Shown here: positions 1 to 8,023 of the stretch, in pieces | Position numbering within the stretch: the stretch's first letter is position 1 | Layout: each line of letters starts with the position of its first letter | From: Dehalococcoidia bacterium UBA6808 | Lineage (GTDB): Bacteria > Chloroflexota > Dehalococcoidia > GIF9 > UBA5629 | Length of the DNA: 13,243 nt | Direction of reading: 5' to 3' | Assembly (NCBI GenBank): GCA_002452695.1 | Contig: DKFA01000088.1 | Coordinates: forward strand, 1-13,243 | Program-made: the position numbers and the translations under genes | Notes under the pieces: generated by a model | The model's database searches: none | The model's input: the letters and a program-made list of their open reading frames with translations, nothing else | What the model was told of the DNA's origin: nothing

Positions 1-748
1 CCGTTATGCCTTCCATTAAAGGCTTAATCAGGTCCAGCGGCAGCGGGAAGACGATGGTGTTGGTCTTCTCGGTGGAAATGGTGATGAGCGTCTGCAGGTA
101 GCGCAACTGCATGGCTGAAGGCTGGCTGGCAATGATTTTGGCTGCTTCTGCCAGCTTCTCGGCGGCCTGCGCTTCGCCCTCGGCGTGGACGATCTTGGCG
201 CGGCGTTCCCTCTCCGCTTCGGCCTGTGCCGCCATGGCCCTCTGCATGGTCTCGGGGAGCTGAACATCCCTGACTTCCACCATGCTGACCTTGATGCCCC
301 AGGGCTCGGTGCCCTCATCGATCAACGCCTGCAGTTTCTCATTGACCTTGTCCCTGTGGGCCAGCAGGTCTTCCAGATCGCTCTGGCCAACAACATTTCT
401 CAGTGTGGTCTGGCAGAGCAGTGAAGTGGCCCTGATAAATTGCTCAACATTAAGCACGGCCGATTCCGGCTTAATGACACGGAAATAGACAACAGCATCC
501 ACTTTGACAGTAACGGTATCAACGGTGATGCATTCCTGCGCCGGGACATCCATGGTCACCACGCGCAGGTCGACCTTGACCATGCGCTCGATAAACGGAA
601 TGAGCAGGATCAGGCCAGGACCCCTGACACCCACGTACCTGCCCAGGCGGAAGACCACGCCGCGTTCGTACTCATTGACGATCCTGATCGAAGCGAACAG
701 GATAATCAGGATAAAAATGACAAGAAAAACGATAGGTAATGCTCCCAT
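1..748 (-). CDS. Slipin (stomatin/prohibitin-like SPFH membrane protein), 3' end cut by window edge
   Basis: I translated 249 residues on the minus strand from an ATG at 748-746; there is no stop before the window edge. An N-terminal hydrophobic helix (about residues 4-21) is followed by the SPFH core, including NEYERGVVFRLGR (25-37), the stomatin signature around GPGLILLIPFIE (43-54), and DVPAQECITVDTVTVKVD (67-84). An alanine/glutamate-rich coiled coil follows (about 172-204). Slipins are often about 250-270 residues, so probably only a few residues are missing. The ribosome binding site AGGAGG lies inside the last codons of the upstream nfeD gene, and the nfeD stop (752-750) is one base from this ATG, so translation is very likely coupled. 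Members are membrane-anchored scaffolds that oligomerise. In Pyrococcus horikoshii the NfeD-type protease encoded next to stomatin cleaves the stomatin C-terminus, which is the likely relationship here. Family assignment is secure; the exact role is inferred. Confidence 0.93.
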   Translation of the reverse strand, partial: MGALPIVFLVIFILIILFASIRIVNEYERGVVFRLGRYVGVRGPGLILLIPFIERMVKVDLRVVTMDVPAQECITVDTVTVKVDAVVYFRVIKPESAVLNVEQFIRATSLLCQTTLRNVVGQSDLEDLLAHRDKVNEKLQALIDEGTEPWGIKVSMVEVRDVQLPETMQRAMAAQAEAERERRAKIVHAEGEAQAAEKLAEAAKIIASQPSAMQLRYLQTLITISTEKTNTIVFPLPLDLIKPLMEGIT

Positions 749-749
749 A

Positions 750-2066
750 TTAGCCTCCTGAATTCTTCTTCGTTACGTAAAGTTTAAGATTATCGATTTT
801 ATTGATGACAACTTCTTCGCCCGCTTGGGCCGCGCCGCTGTCCAGTTCGGCTGTCCACAACTCACCGTCCACCATCACCTTACCCCTGGGATTCAATGGA
901 GTTTTAACAACAGCAAGTTGACCAACCATGCCTTCCCTGCCGGTCTCCACCTTGCGCCTTTGACCCCGCACGGTGGCCCAGACCAGGAAGGTTATAAATG
1001 CGGCAAAGATTACAGTTATAACGATGATCAGAGCTGGATCTACCTGCATAGAAGCGTCACTTTCACTGAAAAGAATAAAAGAGCCAATTAATAACGATAT
1101 AACTCCACCTGCTGTCAGTATACCATAGGCAGGCACAAAAATCTCAGTAACGAATAATCCCAGCGCCAGCAGAATGAGCAGTATGCCCGCCCAGTAGGCG
1201 TTCAACACGCCCAGCGAGTAAAAGGCAAAGAAAAGGCAGATGCCGCCGATCACGCCCGGGAAGATCAGCCCCGGGTTGGAGACCTCGGTTATCAGCCCGA
1301 TGGAAGCGATCGAAAGCAGTATATAGGCCACGTTGGGGTGGCTGATCATATGCAGGAACTTCTCCACGCCGGTCATCTCACTGTATCTCACTACGGCTGA
1401 AGACGTGTCGATGGTGACCTGCTTTCCGCTGGACAGGGTAACCTGCCTGCCGTTAATGCCCTTGACCACTGCATCCAGGTCATCGGCTATAAAATCCACC
1501 AGTTTGCTTTCTACTGCCTGCAAAGCGGTGAAGGACTTGCTCTCCCTGACGACGGCATTCACCAGTGCAGGATCACGCCCGCGTTTTTCAGCAATGCTCT
1601 GTATCCAGGCCGCTGAATACTCAGTGGCCTTCTTAATCTGGTCCTCTGACATCTCCTCGCCTACACTGACGGGATGGGCCGCGCCGATACTGGTAGCAGG
1701 CGACATAGCCGAAACATGCGACGATACGGTGATAAAGGCGCCGGCCGAGGCCGCCCAGGCGCCGTGCGGAGCGATGTAAATAACCACCGGCACCTTGGCA
1801 TTCATGATGCGCTGGACGATCTTCTCCGTCGTATCCAGCAGCCCGCCCGGCGTATCCAGTTCAATAATGCAGGCCGCGCTTCCCCGGTCCTCCGCCTCCT
1901 GTATACCCCGGCTGATATAGTCTGCCACAACGGGGACGATATTGCCTTTCACCTGCAGGACTGTCACCTCGCCCCCGTTGGCTGCAGCGCCGTCGCCAAC
2001 CAGCGCAAGCGCCGCTCCCAGGAGGAACAGGGCGATATAAAATAACCTGACTGCTTTTCTAAGCAT
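750..2066 (-). CDS. NfeD/ClpP-class membrane-bound serine protease (stomatin operon partner)
   Basis: This 438-residue protein has a signal peptide or anchor (about residues 8-27) and a ClpP-like protease domain (about 33-205). DTPGG is at 71-75 and the AASAGA box at 105-110 places the catalytic serine at Ser107. The partner lysine is probably Lys146, in the IKKATEYSAAWIQSIAEKRG stretch, by comparison with the Ser/Lys dyad of P. horikoshii 1510-N. Several hydrophobic helices follow (about 244-365), then a C-terminal NfeD OB-fold-like domain (about 375-433, with GREGMVGQ and PRGKVMVDGELW). This is the long NfeD1b architecture that pairs with slipins, and the slipin starts one base after this stop. 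The protease is expected to act on the outer face of the cytoplasmic membrane on hydrophobic protein tails. The ATG is almost abutted by an AAAGG, so it lacks a well-spaced ribosome binding site; no alternative ATG lies nearby. Confidence 0.95.
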   Translation of the reverse strand: MLRKAVRLFYIALFLLGAALALVGDGAAANGGEVTVLQVKGNIVPVVADYISRGIQEAEDRGSAACIIELDTPGGLLDTTEKIVQRIMNAKVPVVIYIAPHGAWAASAGAFITVSSHVSAMSPATSIGAAHPVSVGEEMSEDQIKKATEYSAAWIQSIAEKRGRDPALVNAVVRESKSFTALQAVESKLVDFIADDLDAVVKGINGRQVTLSSGKQVTIDTSSAVVRYSEMTGVEKFLHMISHPNVAYILLSIASIGLITEVSNPGLIFPGVIGGICLFFAFYSLGVLNAYWAGILLILLALGLFVTEIFVPAYGILTAGGVISLLIGSFILFSESDASMQVDPALIIVITVIFAAFITFLVWATVRGQRRKVETGREGMVGQLAVVKTPLNPRGKVMVDGELWTAELDSGAAQAGEEVVINKIDNLKLYVTKKNSGG

Positions 2067-2067
2067 A

Positions 2068-2100
2068 CCTTTATATTGTATAACACAATCTGGCTAAAGG
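2068..2100 (-). promoter_or_regulatory. Nested inverted repeats and possible near-leaderless promoter of nfeD
   Basis: Immediately upstream of the nfeD ATG, two dyads are nested: CCTTTA (2068-2073) with TAAAGG (2095-2100), and inside them ATTGT (2075-2079) with ACAAT (2085-2089). Read on the minus strand, TACAAT (2080-2075) is a five-of-six match to a -10 box and ends 8 bases before the ATG. If it is used, the transcript would start almost at the start codon. No convincing -35 box is visible, so the promoter part is tentative. Confidence 0.3.
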
Positions 2101-2228
2101 CTTAATCCTATAGGGAAAAGGGGGATGTCACATTCCCTTTCCGATGCGGGTCGAAGCAATCTTATTTTTTTCTGGCTGGAATTGGTATATTTCCCGCTAT
2201 AATATTCACGCTTCTGATTTATGTCAAA

Positions 2229-2257
2229 TTGAAGCCATACATAGATTGGTGTAGAAT
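2229..2257 (+). promoter_or_regulatory. Predicted sigma-70-type promoter of the his operon
   Basis: TTGAAG (2229-2234) and TAGAAT (2252-2257) are separated by exactly 17 bases and match the housekeeping consensus at four and five positions. Transcription would begin near 2264, giving a leader of about 20 bases with an AAGGGGAT ribosome binding site (2269-2276) before the hisZ ATG at 2286. That leader is too short for a his leader-peptide attenuator or a T-box, so feedback is more likely to act on the enzyme. A second TATAAT at 2198-2203 has no good -35 partner. Confidence 0.55.
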
Positions 2258-2285
2258 TATGCGACTTTAAGGGGATATAGAAACC

Positions 2286-3527
2286 ATGGAAATTCAGAGA
2301 TGCAAAGGGGCACGCGACCTGTTGCCCGACGACATGGAACGTTTCCGACAGGTGGAGGACGCTTTCCGCAACACATGTATAAGCTGGGGCTACCGCGAGA
2401 TCAAGACCCCCACGCTGGAATATATCCATCTCTTCACTGCCACCGGCACGCTTACGCCTTCCATGCTTGGACGCGTCTACTCGTTCCTTGACTGGGATGG
2501 CTGGGGCGGCGAGAGGATAGTGCTGCGCCCTGACGGCACCATACCGGCAGCCAGGCTGTATTGTGAAAACATGTCCGGGCAAGACATCGCACGGCTATAT
2601 TATGTCACCAATGTTTTTGCTTTCGAGGAGACCGGTGCCAGCGACCGCGAGAAATGGCAGTGCGGCGTGGAACTGATCGGCGACCCAGGCCCGGTGTCGG
2701 ACGCAGAGGTGCTCGCGCTGGCCATCGAGGCCTCCACGGCGCTCGGCCTACCCAAATTCGAGATCAAGCTGTCGCACGCCGGCATTCTCAAGGCGTTGAT
2801 CGCCGAACTCAAGCTCGATGCCGAAGCCCGGGCCTTACTGCTCGATGAGATTCTGGAAGGCAACTGGCAGGCGCTGTCCAATGCCAGGGGCAGGAGCAAG
2901 GGTATAGACAGCATCCTGTCCTGGCTGATGGAGCTGAAAGGGAAGTCCAGCGCTTTCTTGGCCAACCTTAAGGCCATGCCGGGCATCTCGCGCAACCTGG
3001 CCCAGGAGATCGACCGCTTCACCGCCATTACCGAGCTGATCGATAACCTGGGATATAAATATGAGATCGACTTCACCTCCATCAGGGGCTTTGAATATTA
3101 TACGGGGCTTTGCTTCAAGATCGTATCCGGTGGCGCTCGTATCTGCAGCGGCGGCCGCTACGACAATCTGATCGGGCTGGTGGGCGGCATTGAAAAACCT
3201 GCCTGCGGCTTCGCCTTTTACTTTGATCAGGTGGTAGCACTGATCAAACCATGGACGAGGCAGAAAGCCTGGAAGACGGTGATCGTGCGCTCACCGGGCA
3301 AGGCCTCGATCAAATCCGCCTTCTCCGTTGCAGCCACGCTGCGCAGGGCCGGGCTGATAGCCGAGTTGGACTTCAGCGGCAGCCAGATGAATGCACGCTG
3401 GACCGTAAATATTCAGTTCCGGCCCAAAGCTTACATCGTCCGTGACGCTGTCAGGAACGTCGATAAGGCGGTGGCCGAAGTAAAAGACATCATTAATTTC
3501 ATCGGCGGGTCCGGCAATGGCATCTGA
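2286..3527 (+). CDS. hisZ: HisZ, regulatory subunit of ATP phosphoribosyltransferase (HisRS paralogue)
   Basis: A 413-residue class II histidyl-tRNA-synthetase-like protein. It opens with CKGARDLLPDD (6-16) and carries LRPDGT (80-85), the histidine-binding signature RGFEYYTG (267-274) and SGGRYDNL (288-295). Two features indicate HisZ and not a tRNA synthetase. The motif 3 region reads GFAFYFDQ (308-315) without the arginine needed to hold ATP, and the motif 2 region NVFAFEETG (109-117) lacks the usual arginine. A C-terminal domain (about 328-405) corresponds to the HisRS anticodon-binding domain, so this is a long HisZ; some known HisZ proteins are shorter and lack it. HisZ proteins bind short HisG subunits and are needed for catalysis and histidine feedback. 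The gene leads the his block and its last 11 bases overlap hisG, as expected for an obligate partner. The start is supported by AAGGGGAT upstream and by the conserved N-terminus. Confidence 0.9.
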   Translation: MEIQRCKGARDLLPDDMERFRQVEDAFRNTCISWGYREIKTPTLEYIHLFTATGTLTPSMLGRVYSFLDWDGWGGERIVLRPDGTIPAARLYCENMSGQDIARLYYVTNVFAFEETGASDREKWQCGVELIGDPGPVSDAEVLALAIEASTALGLPKFEIKLSHAGILKALIAELKLDAEARALLLDEILEGNWQALSNARGRSKGIDSILSWLMELKGKSSAFLANLKAMPGISRNLAQEIDRFTAITELIDNLGYKYEIDFTSIRGFEYYTGLCFKIVSGGARICSGGRYDNLIGLVGGIEKPACGFAFYFDQVVALIKPWTRQKAWKTVIVRSPGKASIKSAFSVAATLRRAGLIAELDFSGSQMNARWTVNIQFRPKAYIVRDAVRNVDKAVAEVKDIINFIGGSGNGI

Positions 3528-4953
3528 CCTGGCTATAGCCGTGACGCGGCTGGCGCTGCCCAAAGGCAAGATGCTGGCGCAGACTTCGAGACTGCTCGCC
3601 TCAATCGGGCTGGGCTTTGCCGATTACAATTCGAAAACGCGTATTTACCGCATGCAGTCGGACAGTGTGCCCGGCCTGACCGCCAAGATGCTCAACGAGC
3701 GCGATATACCGGTGCAGGTGGCTATCGGCAACTACGATTTCGGCATCTGCAGCTCCGACTGGCTGCAGGAAATGCAGACCCGCTATCCCAACAGCCGTGT
3801 CTACAAGGTAGCCGACCTCGCTTACGAGATGAGCAGCATTTACCTGGCCTGCTCCGACAGGTCCGGCATTTCCCTGTCATCACTGGCCGGGGCCGACACG
3901 GCATGGAGAATTGTTACGGAATACCCGGCGCTGGCGGAGGCGGCTGCCTGCCGCATGAGACTGAGGAACTTCCGCATCTTCCCATTGTGGGGATCGGCCG
4001 ACGCTTATCCACCCGAGAACGCCGAGCTGGCCGTGCTTAAAGCAACTGATGAGGAAGAGCTGCGCAGGCTGAACTTGCAACCGGTCAAAAAGATCTGCAG
4101 CAGCAACGCCTGTATCATCGCCAACAGCGACAGCCTCGAGTCCGGCGATTTCAGCCGGCTGATGTCACACTTTACCGCGCTCATCAACAACGCTGCCCTG
4201 CCGGCTGAAGAACCAGAAAGGAGGCCCCCCACCAGGCAGAAGGACACCGTTTACAGGAAATCTGAACAGAAGGTCTGGCTGGCGCTGGCCGACGGGCACC
4301 AACAGGCCCACACCATCAACTTCCTGGAAAAAACGGAGATCAGGCTACAGGGGTATGACAAAGACGACACGCAACGGCGGCCCCTGTCCAATATCGACTG
4401 GCTGAATATCAAGGTCATCCGGCCGCAGGATATGCCGCAACAGGTGGCCAACGGCAACTTCGACCTGGCCATCACGGGCAGGGACTGGCTGCTCGACCAC
4501 CTCTACCAGTTCCCGTCCAGTCCGGTCACCAGCCTGCTGGACCTCGGCTTCGGCTGGGTCAAGATCGTGGCTGTGGTCGCCGAACAGGTGCCGGCAGACT
4601 CGATCGAAGGCATCAAGACGCTGATCGCCCTGGGAAAAATGACGCCGCTGCGCATGGCAACGGAGTATATCAACATCGCCGACAAGTACCTGAGGGACAG
4701 GCACATTCAACGCTACCGCGTGGTCCCCACCTGGGGCGCCACCGAGGTCTACCTGCCCGAGGACGCCGATATGCTGATCGAAAATACTGAGACCGGGCAG
4801 ACGCTGGCACGCCACAAGCTTAAGATCATAGATACGTTATTTGAATCGACGGCCTGCCTGATCGGCAGCAGGCAAAGCCTGGCTGTGCCCCGCAAGCGTG
4901 AAAAAATAGATCAACTGATAAGCATTTTCCGGAAGGCCGCCGCAAAGAAATGA
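3517..4953 (+). CDS. hisG: ATP phosphoribosyltransferase, tandem fusion of two HisG units
   Basis: At 478 residues this is about twice the length of a short HisG, and it contains two homologous HisG units joined by a charged linker (about residues 228-250). Matching pairs include IPVQVAIGNYDFGICSSDWL (64-83) and MPQQVANGNFDLAITGRDWL (306-325), RIVTEYP (131-137) and RMATEYI (379-385), and RIFPLWGSADAYPPENAEL (153-171) and RVVPTWGATEVYLPEDADM (401-419). Unit 1 keeps the N-terminal LALPKGKML (12-20), but its PRPP loop has decayed to KATDEEELRRLNL (175-187). Unit 2 keeps the loop ETGQTLARHKL (425-435) and the conserved arginine before DMP (Arg302), but its N-terminal motif is LALADGH (255-261). 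The enzyme should commit ATP and PRPP to histidine synthesis together with HisZ. There is no C-terminal histidine-binding domain of the long-HisG type, consistent with HisZ doing the sensing. It overlaps hisZ by 11 bases and hisD by 4. Confidence 0.9.
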   Translation: MASDLAIAVTRLALPKGKMLAQTSRLLASIGLGFADYNSKTRIYRMQSDSVPGLTAKMLNERDIPVQVAIGNYDFGICSSDWLQEMQTRYPNSRVYKVADLAYEMSSIYLACSDRSGISLSSLAGADTAWRIVTEYPALAEAAACRMRLRNFRIFPLWGSADAYPPENAELAVLKATDEEELRRLNLQPVKKICSSNACIIANSDSLESGDFSRLMSHFTALINNAALPAEEPERRPPTRQKDTVYRKSEQKVWLALADGHQQAHTINFLEKTEIRLQGYDKDDTQRRPLSNIDWLNIKVIRPQDMPQQVANGNFDLAITGRDWLLDHLYQFPSSPVTSLLDLGFGWVKIVAVVAEQVPADSIEGIKTLIALGKMTPLRMATEYINIADKYLRDRHIQRYRVVPTWGATEVYLPEDADMLIENTETGQTLARHKLKIIDTLFESTACLIGSRQSLAVPRKREKIDQLISIFRKAAAKK

Positions 4954-6251
4954 AGATCATCAAAAACTACCAGGAAGCGCGCACACTGCTGGAACGCGGC
5001 ATGCCTTATGACACGTCTGCCGGACAGTACGACAAGATCGAAGCTGCCGTCAAGGAGATCATCCAGGCAGTGAGAAAAGAGGGCGACCCCGCCCTGGTCA
5101 GGTACACGGAACGCTTCGACGGCGCCCGCCTGAAAAACCTGGAAGTGCAGCCGGATGAGATCGACGCTGCCCGCAGGACGGCAGATAAGGAACTGGTCAA
5201 AGCGCTCAAATTCGCGGCCGCGCGGGTGGAGAAGTTCCACAGGACCTGTATGAAGAAGTTCGGCAAAAGCTTCTTAAAGGGCGGGTTGGGGCAGCAGGTC
5301 ATGCCGCTGGAACGCGTGGGCATCTATGTGCCGGGAGGAACAGCAGCCTATCCCTCCACGGTATTGATGACCGCCATACCGGCGCGCGTAGCAGGTGTGA
5401 AAGAGATCATCATGGTCACGCCCTGCGGCAAGGACGGTAAAGTGCCTGTGAATACGCTGGCTGCCGCTGATATCGCCGGCGCCGACCGTATCTTCAAGCT
5501 GGGCGGCGCCCAGGCTGTGGCAGCGCTGGCCTTCGGCACAAAATCGGTACCGCGGGTGGACAAGATATGCGGTCCGGGCAATATTTATGTCATGACGGCC
5601 AAGAAGCTGGTCTACGGGACGGTGGCCATCGATGCGCTCCAGGGCCCCAGCGAGGTGGTTGTGATTGCCGATGCCTCAGCAGACCCGTCCTTCTGCGCGG
5701 CAGACCTGATCGCGCAGTCCGAGCATGATGATATGGCGTCCTCCATCTTCATCACGACCTCACAGGCGCTGGCCGACCAGGTACAGATTGAGATAGAGAA
5801 ACAATTGGGCAGGCTAAAAAGGAATAAAATCGCCCTTGGGGCGCTGGATGCGAACGGGCGCATCGTAATTGTTAAGAATCTGAGTGAGGCCATCGAGCTG
5901 GCCAATCTCTACGCGCCGGAGCACCTGTCACTCATGGTGAAGGACGCCGGGAAATATATCAGCCGCATCCGCAATGCCGGGTGCATCTGCGCCGGCGCAT
6001 ACTCCCCGGTGGTGCTGGGCGACTATGTGGCAGGACCCAGCCACGCCCTGCCGACGGGCGGCAGCGCGCGCTTCAGCTCCCCTTTGATCGTCCAGGACTT
6101 TATCAAATTCAGCAATATAATATCCCTGGACGATGATGAAATTCGCCGTATAGGCCCCACCGCAATTACTATCGCAGAGAACGAGGGGCTGACCGGCCAC
6201 GCCTGTGCGGTCAGGCTGAGACTGAAGAAAACGGGCAGGAAGCATGCTTAA
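4950..6251 (+). CDS. hisD: Histidinol dehydrogenase
   Basis: A full-length (433-residue) NAD-dependent zinc enzyme that oxidises L-histidinol to L-histidine in two steps. By comparison with the E. coli enzyme the zinc ligands are all present: Gln256 and His259 in AQSEHDD, Asp358 in LGDYVAGPSHALPTG, and His417 in EGLTGHACA. The catalytic Glu324-His325 pair lies in YAPEHLS. Other family blocks are ERVGIYVPGGTAAYPST (121-137) and KICGPGNIYV (205-214). The ATG overlaps the hisG stop in an ATGA arrangement, so translation is probably coupled, and the 3' end overlaps hisC by 8 bases. Nothing suggests loss of activity. Confidence 0.97.
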   Translation: MKIIKNYQEARTLLERGMPYDTSAGQYDKIEAAVKEIIQAVRKEGDPALVRYTERFDGARLKNLEVQPDEIDAARRTADKELVKALKFAAARVEKFHRTCMKKFGKSFLKGGLGQQVMPLERVGIYVPGGTAAYPSTVLMTAIPARVAGVKEIIMVTPCGKDGKVPVNTLAAADIAGADRIFKLGGAQAVAALAFGTKSVPRVDKICGPGNIYVMTAKKLVYGTVAIDALQGPSEVVVIADASADPSFCAADLIAQSEHDDMASSIFITTSQALADQVQIEIEKQLGRLKRNKIALGALDANGRIVIVKNLSEAIELANLYAPEHLSLMVKDAGKYISRIRNAGCICAGAYSPVVLGDYVAGPSHALPTGGSARFSSPLIVQDFIKFSNIISLDDDEIRRIGPTAITIAENEGLTGHACAVRLRLKKTGRKHA

Positions 6252-7335
6252 AGCGACGGATATCGACAACTTAATACGCAAATGTATCAGGCAGATGAAG
6301 GCTTATACGCCGGTCGACCCTGCCGAGCTGCTGCACGAGAAGGCCGGGGTGCCGAAGGAGCAGACATCCAAACTGGACGGCAATGAGAACCCCTACGGCT
6401 GCTCGCCACGGGTGCAGAAGGCGCTGGCGGTGTTCCAAGACTATAATCGCTATCCCGACCCTGAGCAGAGGGAAGTCCGGCGCGCGCTGTCCAAATACAC
6501 GGGCATCAAGCCTGAAAATATCGTGGCCGGCGCCGGCAGCGACGACCTGATCGATATTATCGTGCGCCTGTTCATCGAGCCCGGTGACAGGGTGATCAAT
6601 TGTCCTCCCACCTTCGGCATGTATCCGTTCAGCGCCAGCATTGCCGGGGGAGAGATTGTCAAAGTGCCGCGCAAAGCGGACTTCTCATTGGATATTGAGG
6701 GTATCAGGAAGGCTGTCGACGACAGGACCCGCCTGATCTTCGTCGCTTCACCCAACAACCCCTCGGGCAACCAGTCCAGCGAAAAGGAGATACGCGAGCT
6801 GCTCGACCTCGATATCATGGTCGTCGTTGATGAGGCCTATGTGGAGTTCAGCGGCAACTCGCTGCTACATCTGGCGCCGCAGTTCGACAGTCTGATCGTG
6901 TTGCGCACGTTCAGCAAGTGGGCGGGCATCGCCGGTCTGCGCGCCGGCTACGGGATCTGCCCGCCCAACATCGCCAATGAGCTGATGAAGATCAAGCAGC
7001 CTTACAACATCAACATGGCCGCCTATGTGGCCATACTTGAATCGCTCAAGGATATCGATTATCTGCAGGGAACGGTCAGGGCCATGGTCGCCGAGAGGGA
7101 CAGGCTCTATACGGCGCTGGGCGAATTCAAATGGCTCAAACCGTACCCATCCGCAGCCAATTTCATCCTCTGCCGGGTCATCGGACGCAACGCCAGAGAC
7201 ATCTACCTGGGCCTGCAGAAACGCGGCATTTTCATCCGCTATTTCGATACTCCCGGGTTGGAGGATTGCGTACGTTTCAGCGCCGGGACGCCGCGGGACA
7301 CCGACAGGGTGATTGCCGCACTCAGGGATATGTGA
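6244..7335 (+). CDS. hisC: Histidinol-phosphate aminotransferase
   Basis: A 363-residue fold-type I PLP enzyme that converts imidazole-acetol phosphate to histidinol phosphate with glutamate. Visible hallmarks are KLDGNENPYG (43-52), ASPNNPSG (168-175), VVVDEAYVEF (193-202, Asp196 near the PLP ring nitrogen), LRTFSKWAGIAGLRAGYG (220-237, Schiff-base Lys225) and the carboxylate-binding arginine in VRFSAGTP (343-350). The start codon lies inside the end of hisD, preceded by GCAGGAAGC as ribosome binding site, so translation is coupled. Neighbours and motifs agree on HisC over other class I/II aminotransferases, although such enzymes sometimes also act on aromatic substrates. Confidence 0.96.
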   Translation: MLKATDIDNLIRKCIRQMKAYTPVDPAELLHEKAGVPKEQTSKLDGNENPYGCSPRVQKALAVFQDYNRYPDPEQREVRRALSKYTGIKPENIVAGAGSDDLIDIIVRLFIEPGDRVINCPPTFGMYPFSASIAGGEIVKVPRKADFSLDIEGIRKAVDDRTRLIFVASPNNPSGNQSSEKEIRELLDLDIMVVVDEAYVEFSGNSLLHLAPQFDSLIVLRTFSKWAGIAGLRAGYGICPPNIANELMKIKQPYNINMAAYVAILESLKDIDYLQGTVRAMVAERDRLYTALGEFKWLKPYPSAANFILCRVIGRNARDIYLGLQKRGIFIRYFDTPGLEDCVRFSAGTPRDTDRVIAALRDM

Positions 7336-7373
7336 TACCCTTTGTCCTGAATCATATTTAAAGGGGGTGAAAA

Positions 7374-7961
7374 ATGGTCCAGAGGAAAGCTTCCGTAGCC
7401 CGCCGCACCACCGAGACATCGGTCAAGGTGGAGATCAATATCGACGGCAAAAGCCAGTTCGAAGTCACCACCGGCATCAGATTCTTCGACCACATGCTGT
7501 GCCAGCTTGCTCAGCACGGCATATTCGACCTCAAGGTCTCAGCCAACGGCACAGACCAGCACCATGTCGTGGAAGATGTGGCAATAGCGCTGGGGCGCGC
7601 CTTCAGCCAGGCTCTGGGTGAAAAACAGGGCATTGTCAGGATGGGACATGCCATCGTCCCCATGGACGATGCCCTGGCCATGGTGGCGCTGGATATCAGC
7701 GGCCGGGGCCATGCCTTCGTCGAGGACTCGTTCAAGGAAGCCTACATCAGCGATATGCCCTCTGATCTCGTGCACCATTTCTTTGTATCGTTTGCCTCCG
7801 AGGCGCGTATCAATATCCATGTCCAGGTCATGTGCGGTCAGAACGACCATCACAAAGCTGAAGCGCTGTTTAAGGCGCTGGCGCGCGCCCTCGATATGGC
7901 TACACGCATCGACCAGCGCATCATCGACGTCATCCCCAGCACCAAAGAAAAGCTGGAATAG
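7374..7961 (+). CDS. hisB: Imidazoleglycerol-phosphate dehydratase
   Basis: A 195-residue monofunctional IGP dehydratase, the usual size for the stand-alone enzyme; there is no fused phosphatase domain. Metal-binding blocks are GIRFFDHMLCQLAQHG (34-49), DQHHVVEDVAIALG (61-74, His63, His64 and Glu67), SDLVHHFF (130-137) and NDHHKAEALFKALARA (157-172, His159, His160 and Glu163). The position that is often DDHH reads DQHH, leaving the histidine pair intact. A strong AAAGGGGGTG precedes the ATG. Unlike the overlapping genes before it, hisB is separated from hisC by 38 bases, but no promoter stands out in that gap, so it is probably the last gene of the same transcript. Confidence 0.97.
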   Translation: MVQRKASVARRTTETSVKVEINIDGKSQFEVTTGIRFFDHMLCQLAQHGIFDLKVSANGTDQHHVVEDVAIALGRAFSQALGEKQGIVRMGHAIVPMDDALAMVALDISGRGHAFVEDSFKEAYISDMPSDLVHHFFVSFASEARINIHVQVMCGQNDHHKAEALFKALARALDMATRIDQRIIDVIPSTKEKLE

Positions 7962-8023
7962 AAACGGGACGAACACGGGCCGTAATGCAGCACTGATCCT
8001 GTAGATAGCCAATTCTTTGGCCT

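Noticed and set aside
2112..2141. Hairpin-like GGGAAAAGGG and CCCTTTCC in the gap upstream of hisZ
   Set aside because: The stem needs a bulge and no T-run follows, so it is not supported as a terminator.
2198..2203. TATAAT as the his promoter -10 box
   Set aside because: No reasonable -35 box lies 16-18 bases upstream; the TTGAAG/TAGAAT pair downstream is better.
2600..3082. Long minus-strand ORFs inside the his genes and elsewhere
   Set aside because: They are antisense to genes with clear family motifs, lack ribosome binding sites and have shadow-like composition.
2286..3527. Histidyl-tRNA synthetase
   Set aside because: The motif 2 and motif 3 arginines needed for ATP are missing, and the gene overlaps hisG, so HisZ is the better call.
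3517..4953. Two separate hisG genes merged by an assembly error
   Set aside because: The reading frame runs through a linker without a stop or internal start signal, and the two halves are diverged, not identical, so a true fusion is more likely.
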